Notes: a model not told the origin generated them from the sequence alone. DNA of 64,000 nt from Heloderma charlesbogerti (GCA_026122225.1 JANEZZ010001570.1:4216001-4280000); one strand, 5' to 3'. Numbered from the stretch's first letter, positions 34,691-46,330 are shown. Numbers and translations are program-made.

Positions 34691-35507
34691 GACTGGCTCT
34701 GCATCGCCTTCCAATCCTTACTGCCACCTTCCATACCTTATCTGGTAAATGCTCATCCTCCCACACTCCAATCTTTGTCTTTGTCTATCTTTATGTTAGT
34801 CCTATTAGAACTAGCATACTGTTCCATGTGCTAGTATACTAAGCTTGGTATACTAAGCGTTTTTTCTCTTTTGCAACACATATTTATGTGTGTGTTAAGA
34901 ACAACATTTGTAAAAATAAAGCCTATGCTTTTGGACTTGAATGTGTCTAAACTGACCTAATCTACCCATTTTAGAAGAAGCTATTCCCCACTTCATCAGA
35001 GTGTAGTGCATAAATCTAGTGTGTGCACACCAAACCTCTAGTAAAAGTACCCTTAGTCTTACATTTGTTGCTGTTACACATGTGTGTGTTTGAACATAAG
35101 GCCACAATGCATCATATTTTTGTGTGTGGTGTTTTATTTAGGGCTGTGCACTGCCTTGTTATGAAGCCCGAATAATGAGGCGAAGAGGGCTGTTTCAGAG
35201 CAAAAGCCTCTTGATATGAGGTGGTTCAGAGCAGTACCGAGGCGTCCGGGGCTGAAGCACCCCCGCACACACACGAAGCGCCTCCTCTGCCTTGTATATT
35301 CGGAGCTCTGCTGAATGCCTTAGGAGACCAGACAGGCTGTCTCCAAAATGTATCAACTTCTCAATGCTCACGTGGAGGGGGGAGGAAGGGAGGGGGAAGG
35401 CGAGTGGAGGCGGGAAGTCAGGGGGAGGCGGGAAGGTGAGCGCAGGAGGAGGAGGGAGTGCGCTTTGGCAAATAGGAACCCTCAGCCAGAACCGATGCTA
35501 GCATTCT

Positions 35508-35538
35508 CCAATCAGAAAGAGCGGTGGGGGTATATATA
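35508..35538 (+). promoter_or_regulatory. CCAAT + TATA promoter-like pair in hAT element
   Basis: CCAAT at 35508-35512 followed by TATATATA at 35531-35538, with a short ATG frame about 40 bp downstream (35576). The preceding DNA is GC-rich with repeated GGCGGGAAG (GC-box-like). This could be the residual promoter of a lost transposase gene or a captured host promoter. Confidence 0.4.
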
Positions 35539-36621
35539 CTTCAGCAAAAGGCTGCGTTTGGTCACTGCACTAGCTATGTCTTTGGGAGAGAGGGCTGGTG
35601 TGGGTAGATGATCATTTGTGTGTGTACGCGGGCGTGCATTCCTAGGAGTTGTTCCTTCAGTTTATTTAATTTTGATTGCCATTAGGCTTTCCTCAGAATT
35701 TAAATTAAAAGGAAACAGGAATGCTGTACTGGGAGCATTCCCTTCCCTTACTCCTTGATTGTCCACCCCCATTGGGACGATGTCTTTTGCAGCACCTCAT
35801 CCAGCTGCTTTCTCCTATATCTGTGTACCTCCAACTCGTTTGTTATTTGTGTTTGATTAGATTCATCTCTCCTTTCCATATTTTTTTCAAACTAACATAG
35901 CTTTTCCTTGCAAGTTGCTGCTATGCTCCCCCTCCCCTGCCATTCCTGTGTTTGTTTATCTTGATTTTGGACTCCGGAAAGGTCTGTGTTCGTTGTGTAA
36001 TGTCAACCCTTAATTCTGCTTTATCCATTCTATTTCCTTGTCATTTTTGTCAGTCAGCTCTGTCTCTTTTAGATTTTTATAAACCCAGTCTTATTTTGAT
36101 TTTAAAAAACAAACATTGACTTCTGGGCATGTCCCCCCCCCCTTTTTAAGTCATATTCAAGCATTTAGTTTTTTCTTTCTTTCTAAATGCTTAAAGAAAG
36201 GCTGCATCTTCTCTGTGTTGATCCTCCCCAAACAGAAATTAAAGAAGGGTTGTTGTTTTTTAAAGTAGGTTTGATTTGGCTGTTATCTAATCACCTGCGC
36301 TGTTGTCCTGTACTTCTTGAAGTTATCCTGCCTTCTATAAAAGAACATGAAATATAAAACAATGAATTAAAGACACCCATCGTTTGCTTAGGTAGTTCTG
36401 CTTTTCTTTAGCTCTTATATGACTGTGTCCATGTGTGTGTTCATGCTAGGTTGTAGTTCCACCTACAATATACATCCAAATTTCAAGGCAATGTTGAAAA
36501 AGCATGAGACACAGTATTTATATTAATTACCTTCTTATTCCAAAAACACTCCACTGTATGGCAAAGCAATTCAATGCAATATGAGGCATCTTCGGGATGT
36601 CGGCAGGGGCAGAGGTGGGGA

Positions 36622-37180
36622 GAAGTTACAGCTCTTTGCTTTGGGAGTTTTCCTGGAAAAACTCAGATTTTACCTGCGCCTAGCACACAATCCGGTGGGA
36701 CAAACTGCCTGGACTTTGGGGGGGGGGTGCAATACCCTCAAGCAGGGGGGCTGGGAGAGGCCAAGGTGCTGTGTGCGTGTGTGGAATCAGGGGGAAGTTA
36801 CAGCTCTTGGCTTTGGCAGTTTTCCTGGAAAAAATCAAATTTCACCTGCGCCCAGCACACAAGCCAGTGGGCCAAACTGTCTGGGCTTTGGGGGGTGCAA
36901 TGCCCTGGAAGGGGGCTGGGAGAGGCCACAGTGTCACCCACATGTGTGGAATCAGGGAGAAGTTACAGCTCTTTGCTTGGAGAGTTCCTCTGGAAAACCT
37001 CGGATTTTAACTCCGCCTAGGAAAAACACCACTGGGCAAAACTGTCTGACATTTTGCAGGTTGCCTCCTCTCCAGGGGGGTGGGGAGGTCCCCAGTTTTC
37101 ATGCCTGTATCCTAAAAACTGGAAAAGTTATGACCATTTGTGTTTTCCCATGGGAAACACCAAAACCGCACGATCCGGAT
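36622..37180 (+). repeat. Tandem repeat, 165-172-bp unit, about 3.3 copies
   Basis: Units start with GAAGTTACAGCTCTT at 36622, 36794 and 36959, and a degenerate fourth (AAAGTTATGACC) at 37124. Each unit continues with a TTTCCTGGAAAA block, a CACCTGCGCC block and a CTGGG-AGAGGCC block. A 233-codon frame (36581-37282) runs through it, but two of the spacings (172, 165) keep different phases, so the protein is not itself repetitive and is judged fortuitous. Confidence 0.85.
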
Positions 37181-37319
37181 ATCAAATCTTGCTTCAGAAA
37201 CGGATCCGAGTCAGATCAGAGGGGGTCCAAATTGGTCCGAGGCAGATCAGGGTCACTTCAGATGATCCGAAGCGGCAGCTGAAGTGGATTGGGGGTCTGT
37301 GCACAGCCCTAGTTTTATT

Positions 37320-37865
37320 TATACATTGGCGAAACAATAACCACACAAAAGAAACTTAATACACCAGTATGTACAACCACATCAAGTTAGCTTTTGGGGG
37401 GTGTTTTAATTCTGAACATAAGGGTACATGTGCATTGATAAAACACTACACCATTTTTTTTGTGCAGTCACAAATATTATTACAACTTTTTGCAGTGTTT
37501 TAACAATGTACATGTGCACATCAATACTGCTGCAGAGAAGAAAAAAATGGACGGAAGGAACTGAAAGCTGCACCTAACTGCACATGTTCAAGATTCAGAA
37601 AAGGACAGTTTCAGAGTCATCACTACATCTACTGTTGTGTTTGGACATTGCTGCTACCTTTGAATCAGAGGTCATAGGACTGCTTTGCCTGACTGTCCTT
37701 CATGTGTGAGTGACAACAGGTGCCTACATATACTCATATGGCAGGTAGCACATAAGTAAGCATATTTGTTTTTAGCAGGTGAGCAGCTAAATTATTCACC
37801 TCTCATTTTTTGTTGTTTTGGACTGAATGAAAAAAGTAGTAATTTTATTTATTCATTTATTGTTG
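37320..37865. other. Unclassified stretch
   Basis: AT-rich flank of the hAT element, no family recognised. Confidence 0.4.
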
Positions 37866-38062
37866 TATTTATATCCTGCCTTTTTCCTCTTGCAAGGAAC
37901 CCAAGGAGGCTTACATGGTCCTCCTTTTCATTCTGTTCTCACAACAACCCTCTGAGGTAGGTCAGGCTGCGAGCCAGTGAACTTCATGGTGGAGTGGGGA
38001 CTAGAACCTGGATCTCCTGAGTCCCGGTCCACCACTTTAATTACTACACCACACTGGCTTAG
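37866..38062 (-). mobile_element. MIR-like CORE-SINE, near full length
   Basis: On the minus strand: head AAGCCAGTGTGGTGTAGTAA, B-box GGTTCTAGTCCCC, core region decayed, then CTCAGAGGGTTGTTGTGAGA, and tail AAAGGCAGGATATAAATA. Pol III promoter boxes are still visible. Confidence 0.82.
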
Positions 38063-38078
38063 CTTTTGCTTAGATTTA

Positions 38079-38484
38079 GGGCACAACCCTATGGCTGCTA
38101 GTCAGCGGCTAAAAGGCCATTGGATACGTTGGTTTCTGGGAACTGACCTCGGAGCCCACACTCCAAGGTCGGTTCCCTGAGAATTGACCTTCCCCTGCTC
38201 CTGCGCTGCCTCATAGGCAGCACGGAATGGCCCCGCGCTTTGTGTTCAGAAGAGAAGCATGGAGTGGTGAAAACAGGGCGTTCCTGGGGCATTCTGGGGT
38301 GGGGAAGGCGGAAATGCCGGTATGACACATCCAATGTGTTGTCTGGCAGCCACTTCCCCCACTCCGCCTTCCTGCGGCGAGACAGCCAAAATTGCTATCT
38401 CCTCCATTCTTCTCCTGCCCTGCATTGGATAGGCGGTTGCCTCAGAGTTCGGAGGTGGCTGCCTATCCTGGTAGGATTGCTCCC
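38079..38484 (+). mobile_element. Harbinger-like GC-rich MITE, 406 bp
   Basis: Starts GGGCACAACCCTATGGCTGC after TTA (38076-38078), ends TAGGATTGCTCCC. Interior blocks (CTAGTCAGCGGCTA, TGACCTCGGAGCC, GCCTCATAGGCAGC) match 14410 and 57438. The right flank TCC no longer matches TTA. Confidence 0.75.
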
Positions 38485-38559
38485 TCCATCTATTACTCTC
38501 CTCCCCCATCTAATCGTGATTTGGGAGGGGTTATGTAAAAGGAACTCCTTATTTTCTCT

Positions 38560-38705
38560 ACATTTGTACAATACTAACCTACCTCCTAGGATTGTTGTGT
38601 GGATAAAATGGAGAGGGCAAGGACCATGTAAGGCGCCTTGGGTTCCTTGCAAGAGACAAAAAAAGGTGGTATATAAACTAATAATAAATAAATAATAAAT
38701 AAATA
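38560..38705 (+). mobile_element. CORE-SINE 3' half with (AAATA)n
   Basis: CTACCTCCTAGGATTGTTGT, ATAAAATGGAGAGGGCAAGG, CGCCTTGGGTTCCTTGCAAG, AAGGTGGTATATAAACTAAT then (AATA)n. Same family as 28818, 5' half missing. Confidence 0.75.
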
Positions 38706-39384
38706 CATGCCCAGTGAGCAGATACCTTTGTATGATTTCAGCTGGGAGGTACGGTTTGCTTGGATCCTCCAGAATGAGAGTTGATTGAATACAGTTTTAA
38801 TCTCTGAATGAAATTACCCCACCCCTTCAATGATGGATTAGTTGTATCTCCTTACTTAGCAAAGGGCCAGGAACATCCTTTTCCTCCTATCTGAATTTGC
38901 ACATACACTAATGGTTAGAACACTCTTTAAATCAGAGCCAAATTTATCTTGATTAAAGACAAGTGTTATGAATCAGTGATAGCTAAAAGCCTGCTTTTTG
39001 CAGCCTCCACTTGGAATGAAATGAAAAAAGCAAATACGTCAACTCAGCTCTGCAAATGCACCTTTAAAAAATAATAATAATAACATGATTGCTGAACATG
39101 ACAGCAGTATTTCACATTTCAGCATATGGATCCCCTTACCAAAGGTTTGGGATCCATTATTTGGTAATGTGCATAAACATTATGTTTGAAAGTAGATGAA
39201 AGATGATTAATTCACCAACATTGTGGAGATCTCTTGGTTGTAGTTGCATTCATGTATAGAAAATGACATCATCTGAAGCGCTAGAAAAAACACAGAGCTT
39301 TGTATAGTGCACAGTTTCCCAAACATCTGATAGTTGAAGCACACTATTTTTTTTACTTTCTTTGTGTGTATGAGGCTTCAGTCC
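38706..39384. other. Unclassified stretch
   Basis: AT-rich. An (AAT)n tract lies near 39070. No family recognised. Confidence 0.4.
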
Positions 39385-39462
39385 AAGCACACTTACTTGG
39401 GAGTAGGCTCCATTGAACACAGTGGGATACATGTCTGAGTAAAGATGCATAGGATTGCACTG
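39385..39462. mobile_element. Short palindromic MITE, 'TGCATAGGATTGCAC' end
   Basis: ACACTTACTTGGGAGTAGGC pairs with GTCTGAGTAAAGATG and the middle CTCCATTGAACACAGTGGG folds. The right end GCATAGGATTGCACTGTAA is close to the terminus of the GGGTGCAATCC group. Confidence 0.65.
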
Positions 39463-39559
39463 TAAGAGGAAGAATCACTTGTCTCCATTGAAGAAAATGC
39501 CTGTGATTCTATGTGAGGCACCGGCAGCCTCCATAGAGAATGGGTATTACAGCTATGTC

Positions 39560-39735
39560 TCTGCATGGGAAGTAGGGAGGTGGTGGGCTCTCCCACACTG
39601 GAGGCATTCAAGACGAGGCTGGACAGCCATCTGTCAGGGATGCTTTGACTTGGATTCCTGCATTGAGCAGGGGGTTGGACTCGATGGCCTTGTAGGCCCC
39701 TTCCAACCCTACTATTCTATGATTCTATGAGTCTA
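39560..39735 (+). mobile_element. CR1 LINE 3' end
   Basis: GGGAGGTGGTGGGCTCTCCC, CTGGAGGCATTCAAGACGAG, then GCATTGAGCAGGGGGTTGG and the CR1 terminal repeats ATTCTATGATTCTATGA. Corresponds to the last 30 codons of ORF2 plus the 3' UTR. A sister of the copy at 54690. Confidence 0.88.
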
Positions 39736-42339
39736 TGATTGCATGATCTTGTCACCTCCAACACAGAGATGTGACAGAATTATTTGCCCTCAGTGGAGCC
39801 TGATTGGAAAGAAGCAAATCCAGAGCATCAATCATGCACAGACGTAGCTGGCATCCTCCTCCATGGGTGGCCACATTGGGCTCACACGACCCTTTTATTA
39901 TTTCATGAACATGTTTTGTTCAACATGCGAAGAGGTCTCTTGTGGCACATGGGGTGGGTTCTGCACACAGATCAGGAATGGACTGCTCTAGCAGCCAGTA
40001 GCATTAGCCACATTGGCTAACTGGAGCATCTGAATTCATCAGAGGTAATTTTAGGTAATGTTTAGGTATTTTTAGACTCTGGATATAATAGTTTTGCAGC
40101 ACCCTCTTGTTATGGAGCGCTCCTCTTTAGATGATTGCATTACCTCACTTACTTCAAGTGGTTTTGTGGGGGCTCTCCCTATTTCAATGGTAATGTGCAT
40201 TCTCTTCAAGTGGTGGTAAGCCTTGCCTGCTGTGTTTGGGAGACCTTCTGCTCAGAGTGGGGCCTTGGGTGTCGGCCCCAAAGTCCTACTTTGATGGCCT
40301 CACTGGTTAGGCAGTACACTTTGGAATATCAGCTGTTGAGGACCAACTGCGGGGGTAGGTTATTGAACCCTGCTTGAACAGTTCCTGGTGGAAGTAGGAT
40401 GCTGAACTACATGGATATTTGGTCTGATCCGTCAGAACTCTTTTTATGTTCTTCTTTCAAAGATGAACACTGGGGCAACTGAGGGGGAAAGCTGCGGAGT
40501 CTGTGGTAGTATAGAGATGAAACCCTCTGGATCCCAGGAGGATGTTCTGGTAACCCTACTGTGAACATCAGTCTGGAAATCACATTAGGCTCAAATCTGG
40601 CTGTGCATTTTTTTGTCTGTAACTCGAATATCAAGTCTACCTTAGTCAGAATGCATGCATTCAATTTAAAAATGGCTCTCTTCCACTTTCTATTCCTCAT
40701 TAGTGAAATTCATTAGTGATGTGTTCCAGACTAAAAGGCATTCTTTGTATCACTTGTGAAGACACTCTGGACTCAGTTCAGCCTAGTCACATGCTGCTCA
40801 TCCTGTACATCAACCGTTGTCTCCAGATGGAGATGTAGAGGCCTGTCAAAAGAAGAGTCCAGCCAGAGTGACCATTTTCATCCATGCTGGCTAGAAACAG
40901 AAGCCAGCTTCTACATGGGCATCTCCTATGCTAGATCAGGGTGTCCATGTTTGTAGGATTCCCCTCCTATCTTAAGAGGAATAAAGCTAATTTCTCATGG
41001 GAACTTTTAGAATCATGATACTTTATACCCCAAAAGAAAAAAAATAGTAATAGTAATAATATTTGCCCTATGTATTCTGGCTTTCCCCCCGGACGTTTGC
41101 ACTCCTGAGACACTCATTCTTCCAGAGACAGGATCTCCCTGTTTTTAAAAAAATAATAATGAACTGTAGGCTTGCATACAAACACACAGACGTTTTGCTG
41201 AATCAAAAACAGACAGTCTGGCAAAAACTGAAAGGAACTCTGAAAGCACTTTGTGATACTGAGAGAAAGGGATTATTATGCCATAAAGGTACAGTGCTTG
41301 GGAAGGATGTAAAAAAGGGATCAGTCACTTTACTGTAAAATAGAAGTGCTTCAGAAGAAAGGATGGGTCAAGAAGATTGAAACAAAGCGGCAGACATCTT
41401 CAGTTTTGCAGGTATTTTAGACCAAACATAGCCAGTTCTCATGATCCTTGCAAGATGTTTACTAAAATCCCACAAACACTGGATAAACATAAACCTATCT
41501 GCCGAACTACCTTTGGAGTCTCTCCTGGAAATCAGGGAAGTCCCTGTAGCTAGAAATACTGGACATCAGTAGGAGAGCTGGCAGACTAAACATACGTAGA
41601 ATCAATAAGACATGTGAAAAACAAATCTTATTTTTAAGTGCATGTTAAAGCTAAAAAGGTCTGCTGGCCATCTAATCCAGGCGTGCATACCCTATTTTGT
41701 TTTTTTACTAGGACTCAAAGGGCCACCAACTGGAGTCAGGCTCGGGTGGGATGGGTGGTGGTGGTGGAGGCTGGGCCAAAAGAAAAGTGGTGGCTTAGGA
41801 GACACAGCCAGTATCCTACACTGCTGCTGTGCCTCCAGTAGTTCTGTTGTGCCAGCAAGACCCACCACTAGTGCAACAGGAACTTGAAGTTCCTAAAACA
41901 ACCCTGGGAATGAGTGGAAACCGTGGGAGCTCCACTGACCTGCCCCATTCTGGAAACGAGTGTTTCCTCTAGTTTCTGGTTGTTTCAGGAACTGCTAGTT
42001 CCTGTCATACTAGTGGTAGGTCCTGTTGGTGCACAAGCAGCTTAAGATACTGCCTATAGTCAATCACCTCCTGCAGCCCATGAGCTATACAGTTTTATGA
42101 TCTGTATATACTACTACAAAGCTATATCTGATTTACTGCAGATCAGAAGTTCAAACAGTCTAATTTTGGGATGGGATCATGTTTTTGTTGTTGCTTTTGT
42201 TAAATATTTGGGAATTGGAAACCCTTGCCAATCAACTGCAGATCACCCAGAAGCCACCAGTAGATCCCAATCTACTTTCTTGTGCTCACCCCCGATATAA
42301 TCCATCCTAGTTTAAATCAGGGTTGTTTGATAAAAAGTA
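39736..42339. other. Stretch of 2.6 kb, mostly unclassified
   Basis: At 40340-40465 lies a decayed copy of the CR1-like repeat of 15084 (reverse; ends GGTCTGATCCGTCAGAACTC). The rest shows no family; the 97-codon minus frame at 40407-40700 lies partly in that repeat. Confidence 0.4.
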
Positions 42340-42347
42340 CTTTCTAC

Positions 42348-43837
42348 TAGGGCTGTCCACTGCTTTGGCCCAAAGCCTGAGTTCTGAGTCGAAGCGGGAT
42401 ACTTTGGATTGCTTCAGGCCACCTCCGAGTTGAGGCGGAGGGGCCCCGAAGCAGCCCAAAGCAAATCGGTCACTCCAAAGCGCTTTGGTGTGCTTTGGCA
42501 TGATCTGGAGGCCCAGCTGCCACGTTCCTTACCTGGGTCCTCTGGATAAACGCTGGCAGCCATCTTATTGTTCCGGGAAATAGGGAAAGCCATTTTTAAA
42601 ATGGCTCCCCCCACCCCCTGGAACAATAAGAAGGCTGCCAGCACGTGTCTAGGGGGCCTAGGAGCTGGCGACGGCAGCGGCTCCCTTGGCAGCCGCTGCT
42701 GGCCTAACTCAGTCCTTCACAGGCTCCTTGCAAGCAAGCAACCTGTGAAGGCTTGAGCAGAGGCAGGAGTCATCCTCCAGCTGGGCGCCCTCCCCGCCTT
42801 GGAAAGAAGGGGGAGGGCGCAGTTGGAAGTTGAGTCCTGCCCTTGTGCCTGTCCAATCTGCATGGTCTCCTTCCATGCAAGGAAGGAGGCTGTGCAGATT
42901 GACAGGCGGCTGGGGCCTCCCGCCAATCACCTGTTCTTCCCTCCTTGCAAAGAGGGCAGAACAGGTAGATGGCGGACTCTGAGGGGCAGCGCTGGCAACA
43001 CCTTCCCCCATGGCTCCCCTGGCAGCACCAGCAGCAGTTGGCAGCCCCCCCCCCCACGGAACCAGGGCCCAGGGAAGGAGCTGGGGGCTAGGCAGCATCT
43101 GGGGGGGGGCTGCATGGTGTGTCAGGAATGCCCCTGCTGCCTTCTGAAATCCTCAAGAAGCCAGAATCAACACGCAGACAAAAGGACTCCTTTCCAAAGC
43201 TTTATTTCCATTCAACGTAATGAAGCTTACAGATGCCAATTGCGTAAGACTAAGTGTAAATACAAAGGAGCAGCCTACCAGGGGTTACTAAGACTTAGGA
43301 CGGCAGTTGTCTCTGTTTGGAGAAAAGCGCGGCAAGTCTCTGAACTTAAGGAGTAGGAGAGGAGCTTCTCCCCCTTTCCTGTGGGGCCTCGGGGCGCAGC
43401 TGTTGTCGTTGCACCAATCAGGCTGAGAGCCTCCTCTCAGCGCCTGCCACCTCTTGCTTGTCTCTGCGCCTGCACCTTGCATCTAGAAGCTCACGTTGTC
43501 CCTCCCTCTCCATACCAGGGTCACTCTCGCACCCAGGAATGTGAGTGGGGGGTCTCTCCCTCCAGCTGCGCTTCTGAAAGACGAGTGGGTTCCTCTCCCA
43601 TGGATTGTATCTCTTCCTCAGAATCAGAGCTGCTTTGGGACCCTATGGGCTCTGCTCCAACCCTGACAGTGTGTGTGTGTGTGTGGGGGGGGCGAAGCGA
43701 GATTCTGATGTCCAAATCCTACTTCAGCTTCGTAGGATGAGGTGAGTCGCCCCCCCCCCCCAAATCAGCCCGACCTGAATTGGGCCTGCCTTGGACTTCT
43801 GAGTCGGATTGGGGAGAGGGATCCATGCACAGCCCTA
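42348..43837. mobile_element. hAT-type non-autonomous element, 1490 bp, with nested LTR
   Basis: Ends TAGGGCTGTCCACTG and ATGCACAGCCCTA with a perfect 8-bp target duplication CTTTCTAC (42340-42347, 43838-43845). GC-rich interior with inverted segments (e.g. GCTCCTTGCAAGCAAGC and GGCAGGAAG-type blocks on both sides of 42800-43000). A probable solo LTR (43120-43668) was inserted later. No transposase domain recognised. Confidence 0.9.
43120..43668 (-). mobile_element. Probable solo LTR, 549 bp
   Basis: On the minus strand it runs TGTCAGGGTTGGAG to GGCATTCCTGACA, so TG...CA termini with a short inverted repeat (TGTCAGG/CCTGACA). A polyadenylation signal GAAATAAAG lies about 80 bp from its 3' end (43200 region), as expected of an LTR. 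Flanks TGGTG and GTGTG do not give a clear duplication. No internal retroelement coding is present. Superfamily undetermined, Ty3/Gypsy possible. Confidence 0.55.
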
Positions 43838-44017
43838 CTTTCTACTGCTTTGCCTAGGTTGGAGTTGCTAACCATCTGCTAGACAGCTGGTGTGGGGGAC
43901 GAGGGGAGGGGATATTTCCTTGTGGGAGGAGCATTCAATCACATAAAACCCTGCCTGCAATCTGAAGTGGTACGGTCTAGACAGAAGTTTACATCCTCAT
44001 CCCTGCAAGCCACAGTC

Positions 44018-44155
44018 TTCATCAGCCTTACCTGGTCTGGTGCCCTCAGATGTTTTGGATGTCAATTCCCATCAGCCCAACCAAGATGGCCAATGATCAG
44101 GAACGTTTGGAGTTATAGTCCAAAACACCTGGAGGGCACTAGGCTGGGGAAGCCT
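44018..44155. mobile_element. hAT-like palindromic MITE
   Basis: CCTGGTCTGGTGCCCTCAGA pairs with ACCTGGAGGGCACTAGGCTG, and TTTTGGATGTCAATTCCCAT with GAGTTATAGTCCAAAAC. Same family as 5138. Confidence 0.75.
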
Positions 44156-44629
44156 TGCCTACATGCATAACGGGTTTCACCACCAGTCGCTGGTCCCTTG
44201 AAAGCAGAATTTAAAACATCCTTCCCCAAACTAGCCAGAGTCAAAGGTGAGGTATCCATCCAATGGGAACAGGATTCTGGGATGCAGCAGACAGACAGAA
44301 GAACAGGCTAGAGGTAGCAAACAAGACAGGTGGGGCCCAAGCTTTGCAGAAGACCCAGGCCTAACCTGGGAGCCCTTATAACCAGGATAGGGCAGGGAGA
44401 GCCAGTAGGCTTTCAGTGTGTATGTATGGGTGCAGCTATGTATTTCCAATACAAATAAAAAAACAGAAGTATCAGCAACAGTTAAAACCATAAAATGTAA
44501 AATATAAAAGGTAAATCAATTAAAAGCAGACTAAAACATCCAGGTCTTTAAGGCTCATTTAAAAATAGTCAGAGAGGAATCCAGGTGTAGACAATTGACT
44601 AAGCATGATGGATAACTGCTACATATGGC

Positions 44630-44893
44630 AGGGTTGGCCCTACCTTTAGGAAGAGCGAGGTGGCAGTTTTTGGTGGCAGATGCTTGGGGGTGGGGAGTGG
44701 TGGTGAAGTGTTGCGGGACAGAGCAGTGTATGCTCTGTGGCCTACCTTGTTCTCCCTAAGCCACCTGCTGCCTTCAGGTGTGGAAGAGGATGGTTGATGT
44801 TCCATTGCCAGTGCTGAAGTAAGATTCAGCTTCTGTATGTGGAACAGGAGGGGCACCATCTTGTCCTTCAGTTCAGGCAGCAAAATGTCTTGA
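44630..44893. repeat. Dispersed repeat, 'AGGCAGCAAAATGTCTTG' family
   Basis: Starts GGGTTGGCCCTACCTTTAGG and ends AGGCAGCAAAATGTCTTG. Both ends match copies at 34440 and 54394. A 94-codon minus frame lies within. Confidence 0.55.
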
Positions 44894-46079
44894 GAGAGAG
44901 CTCTGGATTTTCAGCTCTCCAGTTCTGCAAGCATCAGGAAGTTCTAGAGGCATGACTGACAACCATTTGGACCCAATTGTTTCACTGTATGTCAACAGAA
45001 TTGTATTTAATTTAAAGTATTATAATAAAACTAATAGAGAAATATGTCTCTTAACCTTAATTTAAACCTATTAGACTACTCATGGGAGAGAGTTTTTAAG
45101 GTTATTGTTGTTTCATGTGACTTATGGTGGCTCTGACCACCAAGCTTCTGACTACAGGTCCAGACATGGTTATGATGTGGAGTTTCCCCCCAAAGGGGCA
45201 AGAGCCAGCTGGTAGCAGATTGAAATTGAGCTGCAACAGCAGAAATCGGTGCTTGAGCCACTGCAGCTAAAACAAACCCATGGGATAAGGCTGCCATTGG
45301 AACAATTAAATTTCCATGTGTTTTGCTCCAACTCAATTTACATTTTTTTTTTGCTAATGCTCAGACTTCTTTCTTTTCATGGGGCACAACCAGATTTTAT
45401 GAGCTTGTTCTGAGAATTTTGTCTTTGGAAACACCTGGCCTTTTACTTAATGAGCGCAAACCTTTGCTTTTGTTAAGTATTCGGTGTGGGTCCAAAGTTC
45501 CAGATATAAGGCATGCCAATTCATCATGGCTTTTAAGTATACAGGAAATCCTTCTGAAAATGCCTGGTGCATGTGGCACGTTTGATGTTAGCCCAAGCTA
45601 TTTTTTCCCCATTCTCCCCATCATGTTGTCTGTGTATTTGTTATGTCATTCCAAATTACATGTTTAGTCATCAGAGAGGTTTGAAGGACATGTTTAATAT
45701 TGCATGCCCATGAGGATTAAGTTCTTTTAGAACTGCTGATTCACAAATTATATATTTTGCTGTTTTTTCAAGGTTAAATGAAAAAGCCCCAAACATATAA
45801 AGTAGTTAGAAATTGTTGGACATTTATTTCTTGAAATTGCTACATTCATGGGCTCAGAGCACATAATCAATTGTTCACAATATTAAGGTCAGCTAGGACA
45901 TCTTGGTTGTTTTTTTAAAAAAATTGCTCATAAAACTATGCAGAGTTGTACAGAAAAAGACCCAAGGACCTGTGATTTGTCAGGCAGGACTTAAATAAAT
46001 GTTATGGCTGGAGGTGACATACGTAACCTGTGAACTTCACAATGTTACGTTTGACAAGAGTTATATGACTCACCTATGA
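44894..46079. other. Unclassified stretch of 1.2 kb
   Basis: AT-rich. A 114-codon plus frame at 45323-45667 has no recognisable domain; T-rich content makes it likely fortuitous. Confidence 0.4.
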
Positions 46080-46330
46080 GTGGCCCCCATTCTGTGGAAC
46101 TCCCTCCCTAGGGAACTCCGCCATGCCCCTCTTTAATGAGCTTCCGCCATGCATTAAAAACATGGTTGTTCAGGCAGGCATTTGGGGTGGGCTAGGGTAA
46201 TTTTAGAAATGTGATGTTTTTAATGTTGAATTTTATTGTGTAAACTGTTTTTATTGTTGCACAATGCCCAGAGTGGCTGGGTGACCAGCCAGATGGGCGA
46301 TTAATAAATTAAATAAATAAATAAATAAAA
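46080..46330 (+). mobile_element. L2-like LINE 3' end with (AAAT)n
   Basis: GTGGCCCCCATTCTGTGGAA, CTCCCTCCCTAGGGAACTCC encode the decayed L2 C-terminus (WNSLP region), followed by the UTR and GCCCAGAGTGGCTGGGTGAC, GGGCGATTAATAAATTAAAT, then (AAAT)n. Moderately preserved. Confidence 0.75.

Larger units (their letters stand above)
35139..37311. mobile_element. Large hAT-type non-autonomous element, 2173 bp
   Basis: Terminal inverted repeats TAGGGCTGTGCAC and GTGCACAGCCCTA and a perfect 8-bp target duplication GTTTTATT (35131-35138 and 37312-37319) identify it as hAT. The interior holds a GC-rich block (35380-35460), a CCAAT/TATA-like promoter (35508-35538), a pyrimidine-rich AT part and a tandem repeat (36622-37180). 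No transposase domain is recognised. It could be an internally replaced derivative of an autonomous element, or a carrier of captured host DNA. Confidence 0.9.

Noticed and set aside
36581..37282. 233-codon open frame in the hAT element
   Set aside because: It runs through a nucleotide tandem array of 165-172 bp with shifting phase, other frames of the same array are also open, and the product resembles no known domain. High GC explains the openness.
38240..38695. 151-codon open frame
   Set aside because: It passes from a Harbinger-like MITE into a CORE-SINE, two unrelated repeats.
42799..43356. 185-codon open frame
   Set aside because: It crosses the boundary between the hAT body and the inserted LTR at 43120, so it is a chance fusion.
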